NCBI GenBank assembly: GCA_018882885.1
Contig: VERG01000012.1
Span: 1-42,257, forward strand
DNA from: Candidatus Nanopelagicaceae bacterium
Lineage (GTDB): Bacteria; Actinomycetota; Actinomycetes; Nanopelagicales; Nanopelagicaceae
Direction of reading: 5' to 3'
DNA: 42,257 nucleotides
In this document: positions 14,925 to 23,789 of the stretch, piece after piece
Layout of the letters: every line of letters starts with the position of its first letter
Position numbering within the stretch: the stretch's first letter is position 1
Notes under the pieces: generated by a model
Database searches by the model: none
What the model was told of the DNA's origin: nothing
The model's input: only the letters and a program-made list of their open reading frames with translations
Program-made: the position numbers and the translations under genes

Positions 14925-15642
14925 CTTTCTGGTAGATCAGGTATTTAGCGGCAGCATTTTGGCTGCGGCATTGGTCGCGATGATTGCTGGCCTAATCTCA
15001 TTTGCCTCACCTTGTGTACTGCCTTTGCTGCCAGGGTATTTAGGTTATGTATCAGGCAGTTTTGCCTCGAGAAGAAAGATGGTTTTAGGTTCGCTGTTGT
15101 TTGTATTGGGCTTTGCCTTTCTATTTGTTAGCTATGGCGCGTTGTTTGGTGCTTTAGGTGATGTGATTTTGCAGAACTCCAAAGGGTTAATTCGTCTTTT
15201 AGGTGTTCTGACAATCTTCTTTGGTCTGATATTTATGTTTTCAGAGAAGTTTTACCGTTCTTTTAAAGTTCCCTTTGTAGCCTCAACTGGCTTGGTAAGC
15301 GCGCCGATTTTGGGATTTATGTTTGGTTTGGGATGGACACCTTGCATTGGGCCAACCCTTGGCGCGGTACAAACTTTGGCATTGATTGAATCAAGTGCCG
15401 CTCGTGGAGCGGTTCTCTCCTTCTTTTACTGTTTAGGTCTGGGATTACCTTTTATTATCTTTGCGTTGTTCCTTGATAAATCAGAAAGGCTGCGCCGTTA
15501 TTTGATGCAACGTGGCAAAGTAATTTCATTTATCGGTGGCGCATTCCTAATAATTATTGGTTTGCTGCAGGTGTTTGGCGTTTGGGAGGATCTGATGGCG
15601 GGTCTGCGCGGCACGATTAGTGGATTTATTCCGGTGATTTGA
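14917..15642 (+). CDS. ccdA: Cytochrome c biogenesis protein CcdA
   Basis: CcdA moves reducing equivalents from cytosolic thioredoxin across the membrane to the TlpA/ResA-like protein. The 241-residue protein has about six membrane segments. The redox pair is visible as Cys33 in FASPCVLPLLPGYL and Cys143 in GWTPCIGPTLGA, both with the family's flanking prolines. It is the short DsbD-gamma-like form, without extra periplasmic domains. The stop codon shares one base with the resB start (TGATG), so the genes are coupled. Confidence 0.95.
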   Translation: MNDFLVDQVFSGSILAAALVAMIAGLISFASPCVLPLLPGYLGYVSGSFASRRKMVLGSLLFVLGFAFLFVSYGALFGALGDVILQNSKGLIRLLGVLTIFFGLIFMFSEKFYRSFKVPFVASTGLVSAPILGFMFGLGWTPCIGPTLGAVQTLALIESSAARGAVLSFFYCLGLGLPFIIFALFLDKSERLRRYLMQRGKVISFIGGAFLIIIGLLQVFGVWEDLMAGLRGTISGFIPVI

Positions 15643-17084
15643 TGAGCGCACCTGCCCTGCAAGGTTTTTCCTTTATCCGCTATTTGTGGCGGCAGCTCAC
15701 CAGCATGCGCACCGCATTGATTTTGCTGCTGCTTCTAGGTCTGGCATCAATCCCTGGCTCCTTGTTTCCGCAGCGCACCCAATCACCATTAAAGGTGCGG
15801 GAGTACTTTGAAAATGATCCCACTGGTGCCAAATGGATGGATCGCCTCTATTTATTTGATGTATATGGCTCCCCTTGGTTCTCAGCGGTTTACATTCTGC
15901 TCTTCGTTTCATTAATTGGCTGTGTAGTGCCTCGTTCCTGGCATTACTTCAAAGAGATCTTTAAAGCACCGAGCGCAGCGCCATCAAAGCTAGAAAGTAT
16001 GGATGGATATCAAGTTGTTGATGGAAATCTAAAGCAGGCTGAGACCTGGTTGAAGGCCCATCGTTTCCGTATTGCAAAGCAGGGCAAAAGCATCTCTGCA
16101 GAAAAAGGTTACTTACGAGAAACTGGTAATTTGGTTTTTCACCTCTCTTTAATTGTGGTGTTGTTGGGAATTGCAGGCAGCTCGGTGTTTGGTATGCGCG
16201 GTGAGGCGATTGTTAATGTCGGCGAGAGATTTCTAAATACTCCGACCAGTTATGACAATCTAACTCCGGGGAGATTTTTCTCAGTGGCTGATCTGCCACC
16301 ATTTACTATCAAGGTCAACAACTTTGATGCAAAGTATGATGTGCAGACTCGCCAACCTTTGGATTATGAATTGAAGGTTAGTACACAGGATCAGATTGAT
16401 GGAGAGGTAACAGAGCAGGTCGTAAAAGTTAACTCCCCGCTTACCTTTGGAAGTACCAGGGTTTATTTGCAGGCCAATGGATACTCACCTTTAGTTACGA
16501 TAAAAGATAAATCTGGTGCCGTTAAATTTGAAGGCCCAGTTCCATTTTTGCCGCAGGATGCCAACCTGACTTCGATTGGTGCGATAAAAGTTCCTGATAT
16601 GAATCCGCAGATTGGCTTTGTTTCATCTTTCTTACCGACCGCAGCACGTGACAAAGTACGTGGAGGGTTTTCATCATTTCCCGAGCTACTTGATCCCAGA
16701 CTTTTGTTTTCAGTGTGGCAAGGGGATTTAGGAATGGACTCCGGCGTTCCGCAATCGGTTTATCGCATCAATACCGATGAGATGGAGCGGATTGGTTTGT
16801 GGGCGCTAAGAGTTGGAGAGAGTTATGAGTTTGAGGTGGGTTCCATCACATTTAACGGTGTAGTTCCTTGGGTAAATCTGCAGGTGGTTAGAGATCCAGG
16901 TAAGCAGTACGCGCTTTTTGGAAGTATTCTCGCCATCATCGGATTGATGGTTTCACTCTTTGTTAGACAACGACGGATCTGGGTACGTGAGGTAAACGGA
17001 AAAATCGAAGTCGCAGGTTTGGCGCTAAATAGATTGCCAGGCTTAGAGGATGAAATCACGCGCATGGTGAAGGAGTTGAAATGA
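15642..17084 (+). CDS. resB: Cytochrome c biogenesis protein ResB (Ccs1)
   Basis: ResB pairs with CcsB to form the system II haem exporter and cytochrome c synthase. The 480-residue protein has three N-terminal membrane segments (the first after LTSMRTALILLLLLG, the second near VYILLFVSLIG, the third near LVFHLSLIVVLLGIAG), a large extracytoplasmic domain of about 230 residues, and a last membrane segment LFGSILAIIGLMVSLFV followed by a cytosolic tail. The length and topology are typical. ATG 15642 is preferred to a TTG one codon upstream because it shares a base with the ccdA stop. It overlaps ccsB by four bases. Confidence 0.94.
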   Translation: MSAPALQGFSFIRYLWRQLTSMRTALILLLLLGLASIPGSLFPQRTQSPLKVREYFENDPTGAKWMDRLYLFDVYGSPWFSAVYILLFVSLIGCVVPRSWHYFKEIFKAPSAAPSKLESMDGYQVVDGNLKQAETWLKAHRFRIAKQGKSISAEKGYLRETGNLVFHLSLIVVLLGIAGSSVFGMRGEAIVNVGERFLNTPTSYDNLTPGRFFSVADLPPFTIKVNNFDAKYDVQTRQPLDYELKVSTQDQIDGEVTEQVVKVNSPLTFGSTRVYLQANGYSPLVTIKDKSGAVKFEGPVPFLPQDANLTSIGAIKVPDMNPQIGFVSSFLPTAARDKVRGGFSSFPELLDPRLLFSVWQGDLGMDSGVPQSVYRINTDEMERIGLWALRVGESYEFEVGSITFNGVVPWVNLQVVRDPGKQYALFGSILAIIGLMVSLFVRQRRIWVREVNGKIEVAGLALNRLPGLEDEITRMVKELK

Positions 17085-17977
17085 CAAAGAGCGATTGGGC
17101 ATATCTTTCAAATGATTTGATTTATGTCGCAGCATTTCTCTTTACCATTTCATTCATCGTATACACCTACGAAACCGCCTTTGCAGTTCGGGCTATCAAA
17201 GAAGAGAACAGCAAAACCTTAGATCGCACCAAAACTTTGAAATCCAGCAAGATTGCTACCGGAGTTTTTCTCGCTTCAACGATTGCGCTAGCACTGGGTG
17301 TAATCACTCGTGGAATATCCGCAGAGCGAGTGCCTCTAGGAAATATGTATGAGTACTCCATTACCGGTGCATTCACATTTGCGTTGGCTTATTTAGTGGT
17401 TGGTTTAAAACACGATCTGCGTTGGTTGGGATTACCAATCTCAATTTTGATTTTGTTAATTCTCGGTACCGCCATTACTTTGCTTTACAGACCAAGCGCT
17501 CCACTGGTCCCGGCATTGCAATCTATCTGGTTAGTAATCCATGTTTCTGCTGCGATTCTCTCTGGTGGCGTCTTCTTACTTTCTAACACTGTGGCAGGCA
17601 CATATCTCTGGCTAGATCGTATGGAGCGCAAAGGTGAGCGCACCCCTTTTGCAAAGCGCCTGCCTTCTCTTGATGCACTTGATTTGCTCTCCTACCGTTT
17701 GGTGGCTTTTGTATTTCCACTTTGGACCTTCGCAGTTATTGCAGGCGCGATTTGGGCAGAGGCGGCATGGGGCCGCTATTGGGGTTGGGATCCCAAAGAA
17801 ACTTGGGCCTTTATTACCTGGATTCTTTACGCGGCCTATTTACATGCTCGTGTGACCGCAGGATGGAAGGGTCGCAAAGCGGCTTGGTTGTGTTTGATAG
17901 CAGGCTCTACTTACTTGTTTAACTATGTATATGTAAATGTCTGGGGCACTGGTCGCCATACTTACAGCGGTCTTTAA
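17081..17977 (+). CDS. ccsB: Cytochrome c biogenesis protein CcsB/CcsA
   Basis: This 298-residue protein is the haem-handling subunit of system II, with eight or so membrane segments. The haem-binding tryptophan-rich WWD region is at about 225-247 (WAEAAWGRYWGWDPKETW), flanked by candidate axial histidines His154 and His255, and the C-terminal GRHTYSGL segment matches the family. Together with ResB it attaches haem to apocytochrome c outside the membrane. It is the last gene of the rightward operon; the pirin gene converges three bases beyond its stop. The cytochrome substrates are not encoded in this window. Confidence 0.95.
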   Translation: MTKSDWAYLSNDLIYVAAFLFTISFIVYTYETAFAVRAIKEENSKTLDRTKTLKSSKIATGVFLASTIALALGVITRGISAERVPLGNMYEYSITGAFTFALAYLVVGLKHDLRWLGLPISILILLILGTAITLLYRPSAPLVPALQSIWLVIHVSAAILSGGVFLLSNTVAGTYLWLDRMERKGERTPFAKRLPSLDALDLLSYRLVAFVFPLWTFAVIAGAIWAEAAWGRYWGWDPKETWAFITWILYAAYLHARVTAGWKGRKAAWLCLIAGSTYLFNYVYVNVWGTGRHTYSGL

Positions 17978-17980
17978 TTC

Positions 17981-18913
17981 TTAACGCGCAGTTAATCTCA
18001 AATTAGGCAGTTCGGGAGCTGGAATCCGCTGTTTTATTTCATCTGCAAAATCAGGAATAGATTGATTATGGAAGTTCCAAAGTTCGCGGGCAGCAACGAT
18101 CTCTTCATGGGTGCGTCCGATGAAGTTCCACCACATCAAGATCTTTTCACCAAAAGGCTTTCCTCCTAATAAAAGGAAATGTATGTCGCCTTGTGAGTTC
18201 ACTTCAAAAGTATTTTGACCAACTGGGGTATAAGCCAGCTCTCCAAAGCCAACTTTATGACCATTAATCTCAAGTTCTGGTCCAACATTTAGAACCCCAT
18301 ATTCAAAATCCGAGTTCAAATCTAGATTTACTTTGCCCGCCTTACCTTTAAATTCAGCACCAACTAAATCACTAAATATCTTTGCCGGAGATTTTAAATC
18401 TTGGTACTGGCCCACAAATACCTTTGTAGTAATTCCATCTTTACTTGAAGTTGGTAATTGGGAAAAGTGTTCGAACAAAGGTGTGGTTTTTCTGGTTTCA
18501 TCTGGCAGCGCAATCCAAAGCTGCACACCATGCATGGTGGACTCTGCCTCTAAGGATTGTTCAGAGTGCGCGATTCCACGGCCTGCGGTCATTAGATTCA
18601 ACTGGGCTGGATTGATCTCCTGATGTGTACCGAGTGAATCGTTGTGCATGATGCGGCCATCAAATAACCAAGTGACAGTCTGCAATCCCACGTGAGGATG
18701 TGCGCCTATTGTCATGCCAGTTACCTGCGTAGTTGGGCCATAGTGATCAACAAAGCACCAGGCACCAATCATTCTTAACTGTTTGTGCGGCAGGGTGCGC
18801 CTGACATCTACCTCTGTGCGGGTGGTTAGTTTTACGACTCTGGGTTTAAGAACCTCGAAACCAACACATTCATTTTGGGAATCAATCTCATCCTTCTCAA
18901 TGCGGATACTCAT
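17981..18913 (-). CDS. Pirin family protein
   Basis: This 310-residue bicupin protein has the pirin metal-binding residues in place: His72 and His74 in AHPHVGLQTVTW, and His116 and Glu118 in GRGIAHSEQ. The C-terminal cupin is recognisable from the QLWIALP and GKPFGEKILMWWNFIG segments. Pirins bind iron; some act as quercetin dioxygenases and others interact with regulators, so the role here is open. The start shares one base with the stop of the upstream GNAT gene (TAATG), so the two are translated together. The 3' end lies three bases from ccsB. Confidence 0.92.
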   Translation of the reverse strand: MSIRIEKDEIDSQNECVGFEVLKPRVVKLTTRTEVDVRRTLPHKQLRMIGAWCFVDHYGPTTQVTGMTIGAHPHVGLQTVTWLFDGRIMHNDSLGTHQEINPAQLNLMTAGRGIAHSEQSLEAESTMHGVQLWIALPDETRKTTPLFEHFSQLPTSSKDGITTKVFVGQYQDLKSPAKIFSDLVGAEFKGKAGKVNLDLNSDFEYGVLNVGPELEINGHKVGFGELAYTPVGQNTFEVNSQGDIHFLLLGGKPFGEKILMWWNFIGRTHEEIVAARELWNFHNQSIPDFADEIKQRIPAPELPNLRLTAR

Positions 18914-19221
18914 TAGAGATTGAACTTTGCGCGATCTGCTTCTGGTACTAAGTGCAGATATTTCTCAGTGTGTTTTTCAATAAATTTCGAGACAAAGGGA
19001 CAGTAAGGCGCGACTTGATAATTCTTTGCAAGAGCCTCATTTAGCGCAAATTCAATTAGCGAGCTTCCTAAGCCTTTTCCCCCAAACTTTGGATTAATCT
19101 CAGTATGGGGAAAGACAATTGTGTTGCCGCGCATTCGAAACTCAGCAAACCCAGCCAGCTCACCCTCTGTAAAGATTTCATATCGAGAAAGTTCCTGATT
19201 GAGCACAACTGAAATAGACAT
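18913..19221 (-). CDS. Small GNAT acetyltransferase (YjdJ/GNAT_acetyltr type)
   Basis: This 102-residue protein belongs to the short GNAT family typified by YjdJ. It has the acetyl-CoA loop GGKGLGSSLIEFALNEA and the characteristic C-terminal PYCPFVSKFIEKH segment. It probably acetylates a small molecule or peptide in the cytosol; the substrate is unknown. ATG 19221 is preceded by TACACT at six bases, so the mRNA is probably leaderless. It is coupled to the pirin gene and diverges from a second GNAT gene, from whose start it is 31 bp away. Confidence 0.9.
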   Translation of the reverse strand: MSISVVLNQELSRYEIFTEGELAGFAEFRMRGNTIVFPHTEINPKFGGKGLGSSLIEFALNEALAKNYQVAPYCPFVSKFIEKHTEKYLHLVPEADRAKFNL

Positions 19222-19227
19222 AGTCAG

Positions 19228-19246
19228 AGTGTATCGAGGGCATAAT
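19228..19246. promoter_or_regulatory. Divergent -10 boxes between two GNAT genes
   Basis: The minus-strand TACACT (19233-19228) is six bases from ATG 19221, and the plus-strand CATAAT (19241-19246) is six bases from GTG 19253. The plus box decides the GTG start of the rightward gene. Confidence 0.5.
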
Positions 19247-19252
19247 ACCGAT

Positions 19253-19741
19253 GTGAACTCTCAAGTTGTGATCCGCGAGCTTCAACCAAAGGATTGGCAG
19301 CGGCTACGCGATTTAAGATTTGCGGCGCTTGCAGAGAGCCCTGAAAACCTCTCAGGAAATCTCGAGGAAGAGAAAAACTTTACAGAAGAAAAATGGCTTG
19401 AGATCCTGAACAAAGTCACTTGGGTGGTTGCAACTATTGATGGCAAAGATGTCGGATTGATAAATGTAGAGAATCTAAAAGGTGATTTTGGGGCAACTTG
19501 CTGGTTAGGTGGATTGTGGCTAGATCCAAATTACCGCGGACAAGGTGTAGCAAGAGCTATCTTTGATTATTTAGATGCCAATGCAGAGAGAAAAGATTGG
19601 CGAGTCCAGGGCCTCGGAGTTATGGAGAACAACCCGGCAATTAAAACTTTTGAGAAATTTGGTTTTGTGAAGATGGGTGAACCACAGGAGAGCCGTGGCA
19701 AACCCGGCCATTACTACTATCGAATGATTAAGGCTTTATAG
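19253..19741 (+). CDS. GNAT family N-acetyltransferase
   Basis: This 162-residue acetyltransferase has the full GNAT fold: beta 1 in VVIRELQPKDW, strand beta 4 GGLWLDPNYRGQG followed by the acetyl-CoA loop GQGVARAIFDYL, and the motif B region NPAIKTFEKFGFVKMGE. Its substrate cannot be told. The GTG at 19253 is chosen over an in-frame ATG at 19199: it begins just before beta 1, has a -10-like CATAAT six bases upstream, and avoids running antisense over the start of the divergent gene. The last six bases overlap the end of the convergent membrane-protein gene. Confidence 0.9.
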   Translation: MNSQVVIRELQPKDWQRLRDLRFAALAESPENLSGNLEEEKNFTEEKWLEILNKVTWVVATIDGKDVGLINVENLKGDFGATCWLGGLWLDPNYRGQGVARAIFDYLDANAERKDWRVQGLGVMENNPAIKTFEKFGFVKMGEPQESRGKPGHYYYRMIKAL

Positions 19742-19993
19742 CTTCTTTAGAAAATCAGGATTGTCATCGGGTGGAATGATTTTGCGTTTGCGACGACCAC
19801 GGCCATTGCCTTTAGGGCGCCCAGCAATAATCCAAGCGATAGAACCGATACCTGGCACAAAAATAATGATTACCAGCCAAGCCCATTTCGGCAGGCTGCG
19901 GATTTGTGATTCAGCGGTACGTGAGCAATCGATGATGCTATAAATCATCAAAGCCAAAATGATGATTGTTGCGATTACTGCGTAACGGACCAT
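19736..19993 (-). CDS. Small membrane protein, PLD nuclease N-terminal-like
   Basis: This 85-residue protein has two membrane segments (about residues 4-20 and 37-60) around a short loop with Cys23, and a basic tail (RPKGNGRGRRKRK). The pattern W-A-W-L-V-I-I-I-F-V-P-G-I-G-S-I-A-W matches the PLDc_N domain, which occurs alone as a small actinobacterial membrane protein with no nuclease activity. It follows menA by nine bases and is probably the last gene of the leftward menE-menA operon. The function is unknown. Confidence 0.85.
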   Translation of the reverse strand: MVRYAVIATIIILALMIYSIIDCSRTAESQIRSLPKWAWLVIIIFVPGIGSIAWIIAGRPKGNGRGRRKRKIIPPDDNPDFLKKL

Positions 19994-20002
19994 GTGAGGA
20001 TT

Positions 20003-20872
20003 TTAGCGGGCTACCAGCCAGGCCGCTAAAGAAAGCGCAACGGCGTAGATGATTTGAATTCGACCAGTATTGACTAAGAGTTGAATTAAAGCGTGCCCGC
20101 TGGCTCCGTTGCTGACTGCGCGAACAGATTTTGCAATCAGCGGGAGTGCAACGAGGCCAAGCAGATAGTAGAAAGAGAAGAATGAGAGAGCGACTGCGAT
20201 TATTAAAGCGAAGAACATCAGCCACTTGTAGAGATCACGGGTGGATTTATCACCTATAACCACCGCCAGAGTTCTTTTGTTTACTGCCGCATCTTTTTCT
20301 AAATCTCGTAAATTGTTTAAGACCAAAATCGCACAGGCAATTGCTCCCATTGCAAATGAGGCCAGGATTACCTCGCGAGAAATTGAATCGACTTGAATAA
20401 AGTAAGTGCCGACTGTCGCAACAACTCCGAAGAAAATGAAAACTGAAATCTCACCAAGTGCCATGTAGCCGTAAGGCTTTGGACCACCGGTGTAGGTCCA
20501 GGCCGCAACTAAAGCGAGTGCGCCAACAATTAGTAGTAACCAGGAGCTGCGTGCCGAGATATAAATACCGGCAAGTGCTGCGATTCCAAATGAAATGAAA
20601 GCAGCTTTCTTAACCGCCTCTGGGGTTGCGGCTCCTGATCCAACTAATCGCATCGGACCAACGCGATTGGTATCGGTGCCTTTCACCCCATCGGAGTAAT
20701 CATTGGCGTAGTTGACGCCGATCTGTAAACCAAGAGCTACTACTAGAGCCAGAAAAGTATTGAATAAAGAGGCGTTGTAACCGGCAAAAGCGGTGCCTAC
20801 TAATACTGGTGCAATAGCTGCGGGCAGGGTTTTAGGCCGGGCACCTGCAATCCATTGCTCACGCGTGGTCAT
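20003..20872 (-). CDS. menA: 1,4-dihydroxy-2-naphthoate polyprenyltransferase
   Basis: MenA transfers a polyprenyl chain to 1,4-dihydroxy-2-naphthoate, giving demethylmenaquinone, in the membrane. The 289-residue protein has about eight membrane helices and the UbiA-superfamily signatures: the aspartate-rich NYANDYSDGVKGTD near residues 54-67 and a second Asp-containing motif in NNLRDLEKDAAVNKRT. YTGGPKPYGYMALGE is typical of MenA. It overlaps menE by 14 bp, so it is co-translated. The N-terminal WIAGARPKTLPAA is the usual family start. Confidence 0.96.
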   Translation of the reverse strand: MTTREQWIAGARPKTLPAAIAPVLVGTAFAGYNASLFNTFLALVVALGLQIGVNYANDYSDGVKGTDTNRVGPMRLVGSGAATPEAVKKAAFISFGIAALAGIYISARSSWLLLIVGALALVAAWTYTGGPKPYGYMALGEISVFIFFGVVATVGTYFIQVDSISREVILASFAMGAIACAILVLNNLRDLEKDAAVNKRTLAVVIGDKSTRDLYKWLMFFALIIAVALSFFSFYYLLGLVALPLIAKSVRAVSNGASGHALIQLLVNTGRIQIIYAVALSLAAWLVAR

Positions 20873-21902
20873 TAGCTAACTTCTTTCGATCGGGTTTTCC
20901 AATACCTAAGTATGGGATAGCAGCGATTTTATAAAGCTGTTTTGGAGAGGCGTGTGCTCCGAATTTTTCTTTTAACTTACTTTGTAGGAGTGATAGCTCC
21001 AAATCTGCGGTAGTAGCGATGCATAGTGTTTCGCCCCATTCTTTATCGGGCTTTGAGAAAGCAACAATCTCAGTGGATTTGAACTCATGTTGTAAGAAGC
21101 TTTCGATAGCGCTAATCGATATTTTCTCGCCCCCGGAGATGATTTGATCATCAACTCGACCCAATACCTCTACCTGACCATCAACAATCTGACCTAGATC
21201 ATTTGTGATAAACCAACCATCTTCGGTCGGTAATTCGCTATCCAAATAACCCAAAGCGATTTGTGGCGCTTTCAAGGCAATTCGACCATCATGGATTGCA
21301 ACTTGAACACCATCCAGTGTTTGCCCGTCGTAAATCAATCCACCGCAGGTTTCAGTCATACCGTAGGTGGCTATTACATTTATGCCAGCAACAACAGCTT
21401 GATGTTTTAACTCTTTATCAAGCGGACCGCCACCTACTAAAACAGCGGTGCAGCCTTTTAAGTGATTAAATAATTTTGTATCGCCATTTAAAGCTCGGTG
21501 CAGCTGTGTTGGAACGATTGCGGTGTAATCAGCATGAGAATCAACTGTTACAGGAGTGGTACCAAGTTCGATGGAGCGGAGTAGAACATTTAATCCAGCG
21601 ATGTGATTGGTTGGTAATAACAAAGACCAACGCTGACCACTGGTTGCTTTCAAATACTTATGTGTAGCCCTGGTGCTGGCCAATAAAGATTGTTTGCTAA
21701 GCAAAACTGATTTGGGGTTACCGGTTGAGCCTGAGGTAGTTACAACCAAAGCCACGCGAGAATCCACTTCCGTGGCGGCGATATCAGTGGTTGATAGAGC
21801 TGGACCCTCGCCCTTAAGCGAGAGCAGCAACGCATCCAATAATTGTGGGGTCGACCACGAAGGATCGATACTGCGCAGTTTTCGCTTTACCGCATAATCC
21901 AT
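20859..21902 (-). CDS. menE: o-Succinylbenzoate-CoA ligase
   Basis: MenE activates o-succinylbenzoate with ATP and CoA. The acyl-adenylate P-loop [11 protein letters not shown], the [10 protein letters not shown] motif, the hinge region [21 protein letters not shown] and the C-terminal lysine in IGKPDRKKL are all present. From ATG 21902 the protein has 347 residues, short for the ANL superfamily but normal for actinobacterial MenE. An alternative ATG at 21923, adding seven residues, abuts the menB ATG on the other strand. The reading frame stays open to 22244, but that part is antisense to menB and is rejected. It leads the menE-menA-PLDc_N operon and diverges from menB. Confidence 0.92.
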   Translation of the reverse strand: MDYAVKRKLRSIDPSWSTPQLLDALLLSLKGEGPALSTTDIAATEVDSRVALVVTTSGSTGNPKSVLLSKQSLLASTRATHKYLKATSGQRWSLLLPTNHIAGLNVLLRSIELGTTPVTVDSHADYTAIVPTQLHRALNGDTKLFNHLKGCTAVLVGGGPLDKELKHQAVVAGINVIATYGMTETCGGLIYDGQTLDGVQVAIHDGRIALKAPQIALGYLDSELPTEDGWFITNDLGQIVDGQVEVLGRVDDQIISGGEKISISAIESFLQHEFKSTEIVAFSKPDKEWGETLCIATTADLELSLLQSKLKEKFGAHASPKQLYKIAAIPYLGIGKPDRKKLANDHA

Positions 21903-21910
21903 AACCACCG

Positions 21911-21917
21911 TAGGGTA
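21911..21917. promoter_or_regulatory. Overlapping divergent -10 boxes for menB and menE
   Basis: TAGGGT (21911-21916, plus) lies seven bases before the menB ATG at 21924. On the other strand TACCCT (21917-21912) lies nine bases before the menE ATG at 21902. The two boxes share five base pairs, so polymerase could occupy only one at a time. Confidence 0.45.
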
Positions 21918-21923
21918 TGCCAT

Positions 21924-22802
21924 ATGAGCAAGCCGATTAAGCGCGAACCTGGTAGCCGTGTCATTCCACAATGGCAACGTGGCGTAGGTTCTGAAAACTT
22001 CACCGATGTGCGTTATGAAGTAGCAGATGGCATGGCGAAGATAACTATTAATCGCCCGCAGGTGCGCAACGCATTTAGACCAGAAACCCTTGCTGAGTTG
22101 CAGCTGGCTTTTAACTTTGCCCGCGATGATGACAAGGTTGGAGTAATCATCTTTACCGGTGAAGGTGATGAAGCTTTTTGCTCCGGTGGCGATATATCGG
22201 TGCGCGGTGATGATGGATATATCGGCAGCGACAGTGTTGGACAAAAAGGAATTGGCCGACTTAATGTTTTAGATCTTCAGGTACAGATTCGCCGTACGCC
22301 AAAACCAGTTATTGCGATGGTTGCAGGTTGGGCAATTGGTGGTGGACATGTTCTTCATGTGGTTTGCGATATCACCGTTGCAGCAGACAATGCCAAGTTT
22401 GGACAAACCGGTCCGATGGTGGGCTCCTTTGATGGTGGATATGGCGCTGGTTTGCTGGCCCGTCATGTTGGTCAGAAAAAAGCGCGCGAGATTTGGTTTA
22501 TGTGTCGTCAGTACGATGCCAAAGAAGCATTAGATATGGGATTGGTTAACACCGTTGTACCGGTAAAAGAGTTAGAGGCAGAAACTGTTTCTTGGGCACG
22601 TGAAATGTTGCGGCACTCTCCAATGGCGCTGCGTTTGTTGAAGGCGGGATTAAACGCTGCTGATGATGGACTAGCAGGTGTACAACAACTTGCTGGCGAT
22701 GCGACTCTGCTCTTTTATTTAACTGAGGAAGGTCAAGAGGGCCGTGATGCTTACAAGGAAAAGCGTCCGCCAAACTTCGATAAGTTCCCTAAGCGTCCTT
22801 AA
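21924..22802 (+). CDS. menB: 1,4-dihydroxy-2-naphthoyl-CoA synthase
   Basis: MenB closes the second ring of the naphthoate by Dieckmann-type condensation of o-succinylbenzoyl-CoA. The 292-residue crotonase-fold protein has the MenB hallmarks [16 protein letters not shown] (oxyanion and substrate loop), [30 protein letters not shown] and the C-terminal [14 protein letters not shown]. The ATG at 21924 ([10 protein letters not shown]) is supported by TAGGGT seven bases upstream; an in-frame ATG at 21843 would lie inside menE. It starts the menB-menC-menD run. Confidence 0.97.
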   Translation: MSKPIKREPGSRVIPQWQRGVGSENFTDVRYEVADGMAKITINRPQVRNAFRPETLAELQLAFNFARDDDKVGVIIFTGEGDEAFCSGGDISVRGDDGYIGSDSVGQKGIGRLNVLDLQVQIRRTPKPVIAMVAGWAIGGGHVLHVVCDITVAADNAKFGQTGPMVGSFDGGYGAGLLARHVGQKKAREIWFMCRQYDAKEALDMGLVNTVVPVKELEAETVSWAREMLRHSPMALRLLKAGLNAADDGLAGVQQLAGDATLLFYLTEEGQEGRDAYKEKRPPNFDKFPKRP

Positions 22803-22805
22803 AGT
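22800..22805 (+). promoter_or_regulatory. Candidate internal leaderless promoter of menC
   Basis: TAAAGT starts on the menB stop codon (TAA at 22800-22802) and is followed by six bases and the menC ATG at 22812. There is no Shine-Dalgarno before menC. The match is short and could be chance. Confidence 0.35.
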
Positions 22806-22811
22806 TTTGCA

Positions 22812-23789
22812 ATGTCATTAACGCTGGATGAGGTTTTGTCATCTCTTCAGGTTGTGGCTTTGCCGATGAAGACCAGGTTTCGTGGTTTACAGACAAGAGA
22901 AACCGCTTTAATTAAAGGCGCTGCTGGTTGGGGTGAGTTTGCCGCATTTACGGAGTATGACGCTGCCGAATCTCTGCCTTGGTTAAACAGCGCGATTGAA
23001 TGTGCCACGCAGAGCTTAGATAGACCGCTGCGGGAATTAATTCCAGTAAATGCAACAGTGCCGGCCTCTGATGATGAAGCGGAGATTGAAAAGATTCTCT
23101 CTTGGTATCCCGGGGTAAATACCGTGAAGATAAAAGTAGGTACGGGAATTAAAGAGGATCTTGTGCGAATTGCTCGGGTAAGAAAATATTTACCAAAGGC
23201 AAAGCTGCGGGTGGATGTAAATGGCACTTGGAGTGTTGATGAGGCGGTCTTTAATATCCGAACGATTTATGGCGAGGTTGCAGGAGAGTATTTAGAGTAT
23301 GTCGAACAGCCAGTCGCCTCAATTGAAGAGCTACGAGAGTTAAAACAACGTTTGATTGTCGATGTAAAGATTGCAGGCGATGAAGTGCTTCGTAAAGCGA
23401 AAGATCCTTTTGCGATTGATTTAACTGATGCGATAGATATTTTGATGTTAAAGGTTTCGCCGCTTGGCGGATTGCAAAGATCGCTTCAATTGGCAACGCA
23501 TCACAGATTGCCAACTGTGGTATCAAGTGCTTTGGAATCGGTGGTGGGATTGTCTTATGGGCTGCAGTTAGCGGCTCAATTGCCAGAGTTGGAGTACGCG
23601 TGCGGTTTGGCTACCAACTCCTTATTTGTTGAGGATCTTGGGGAGCTAGCTATCGTTGATGGTGCAATGCGGGTTGGCACTCACTTGGTGGAGCCCGAGA
23701 GGTTGGAGAGATTTAAAGTTTCACCAGAGCGATTAGAGTGGTGGCGCAATCGGATTAAAGAGATCTGGCGATTAAGGGAGGCGCAATGA
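22812..23789 (+). CDS. menC: o-Succinylbenzoate synthase
   Basis: MenC dehydrates SHCHC to o-succinylbenzoate. The 325-residue enolase-superfamily protein shows the catalytic lysines in TVKIKVG and MLKVSPLGG and the metal-binding acidic residues in RVDVNGTWS, YVEQPVAS and KIAGDE. The N-terminal capping domain is short, as in actinobacterial MenC. The gap from menB is nine bases with no ribosome-binding site; the menD start overlaps its stop by four bases. It may have its own leaderless promoter as well as menB read-through. Confidence 0.94.
   Translation: MSLTLDEVLSSLQVVALPMKTRFRGLQTRETALIKGAAGWGEFAAFTEYDAAESLPWLNSAIECATQSLDRPLRELIPVNATVPASDDEAEIEKILSWYPGVNTVKIKVGTGIKEDLVRIARVRKYLPKAKLRVDVNGTWSVDEAVFNIRTIYGEVAGEYLEYVEQPVASIEELRELKQRLIVDVKIAGDEVLRKAKDPFAIDLTDAIDILMLKVSPLGGLQRSLQLATHHRLPTVVSSALESVVGLSYGLQLAAQLPELEYACGLATNSLFVEDLGELAIVDGAMRVGTHLVEPERLERFKVSPERLEWWRNRIKEIWRLREAQ

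Noticed and set aside
21924-22244. N-terminal extension of MenE over menB
   Set aside because: About 107 in-frame residues upstream of 21923 are antisense to the conserved menB coding sequence and have no MenE similarity.
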